Source of the DNA: Thermoplasmata archaeon
GTDB lineage: Archaea > Thermoplasmatota > Thermoplasmata > Lutacidiplasmatales > UBA184
Direction of reading: 5' to 3'
Length of the DNA: 5,018 bases
NCBI GenBank assembly: GCA_030040755.1
Contig: JASHTC010000183.1
Coordinates: forward strand, 1 to 5,018
Shown one piece after another: positions 5,001-5,018 of this stretch. The notes under the pieces were generated by a model that worked only from the letters and a program-made list of their open reading frames with translations, did not search any database and was not told the origin of the DNA. The position numbers and the translations under genes are program-made. Position 1 is the stretch's first letter; the number at the start of each line of letters is the position of its first letter.

Positions 5001-5018
5001 GTCTCCCCCGGGGGCCCG

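Noticed and set aside
5005..5014. CCCCCGGGGG palindrome at the right edge.
   Set aside because: It is a homopolymer-like GC palindrome with no loop, at the window edge and upstream of the promoter-like box, with no context to assign a role.

Overview
The window is very G+C-rich and densely coded, with six full-length protein genes, no truncation or frameshift, and no RNA gene, mobile element or CRISPR array that I can see. I think it comes from a high-G+C archaeon, perhaps Thermoplasmatota. The reasons are short AT-rich TATA-like boxes about 21-28 nt upstream of the first codon (or putative transcript start) at four genes, two of them apparently leaderless, plus the small DUF6114-like membrane protein and SRPBCC protein, which I associate with archaeal genomes. 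This placement is inferred; no marker gene is present, and a high-G+C bacterium is not excluded.

Layout, left to right: (1) 29-763, minus strand, a hemerythrin-like di-iron protein with an unusual CxxC next to its metal site, followed by a small GC hairpin at the window edge. (2) 764-924, a divergent intergenic region with TATA-like boxes facing both ways, a spaced 10-bp perfect inverted repeat, and a possible 11-codon leader ORF overlapping the next gene. (3) 925-2930, plus strand, a two-gene operon joined by an ATGA overlap: N-carbamoylputrescine amidohydrolase (aguB) and agmatine deiminase (aguA). (4) 3007-3930, plus strand, a metallo-beta-lactamase-fold hydrolase. (5) 3931-3996, a convergent junction with a bulged hairpin. 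(6) 3997-4431, minus strand, an SRPBCC protein. (7) 4432-4588, an intergenic region with a TATA-like box and a 7-8-7 inverted repeat. (8) 4589-4966, minus strand, a four-helix membrane protein with its own TATA-like box at the right edge.

The clearest biology is the aguB-aguA pair. Together they convert agmatine to putrescine through N-carbamoylputrescine, releasing ammonia and CO2, instead of the one-step agmatinase reaction. The arginine decarboxylase that would supply agmatine and the aminopropyltransferase that would use putrescine are not in the window. The hemerythrin-like, MBL-fold, SRPBCC and membrane proteins have no evident pathway link to polyamines. I found no convincing undescribed multi-gene system; the points most worth checking are the intergenic region at 764-924 and the CxxC hemerythrin.
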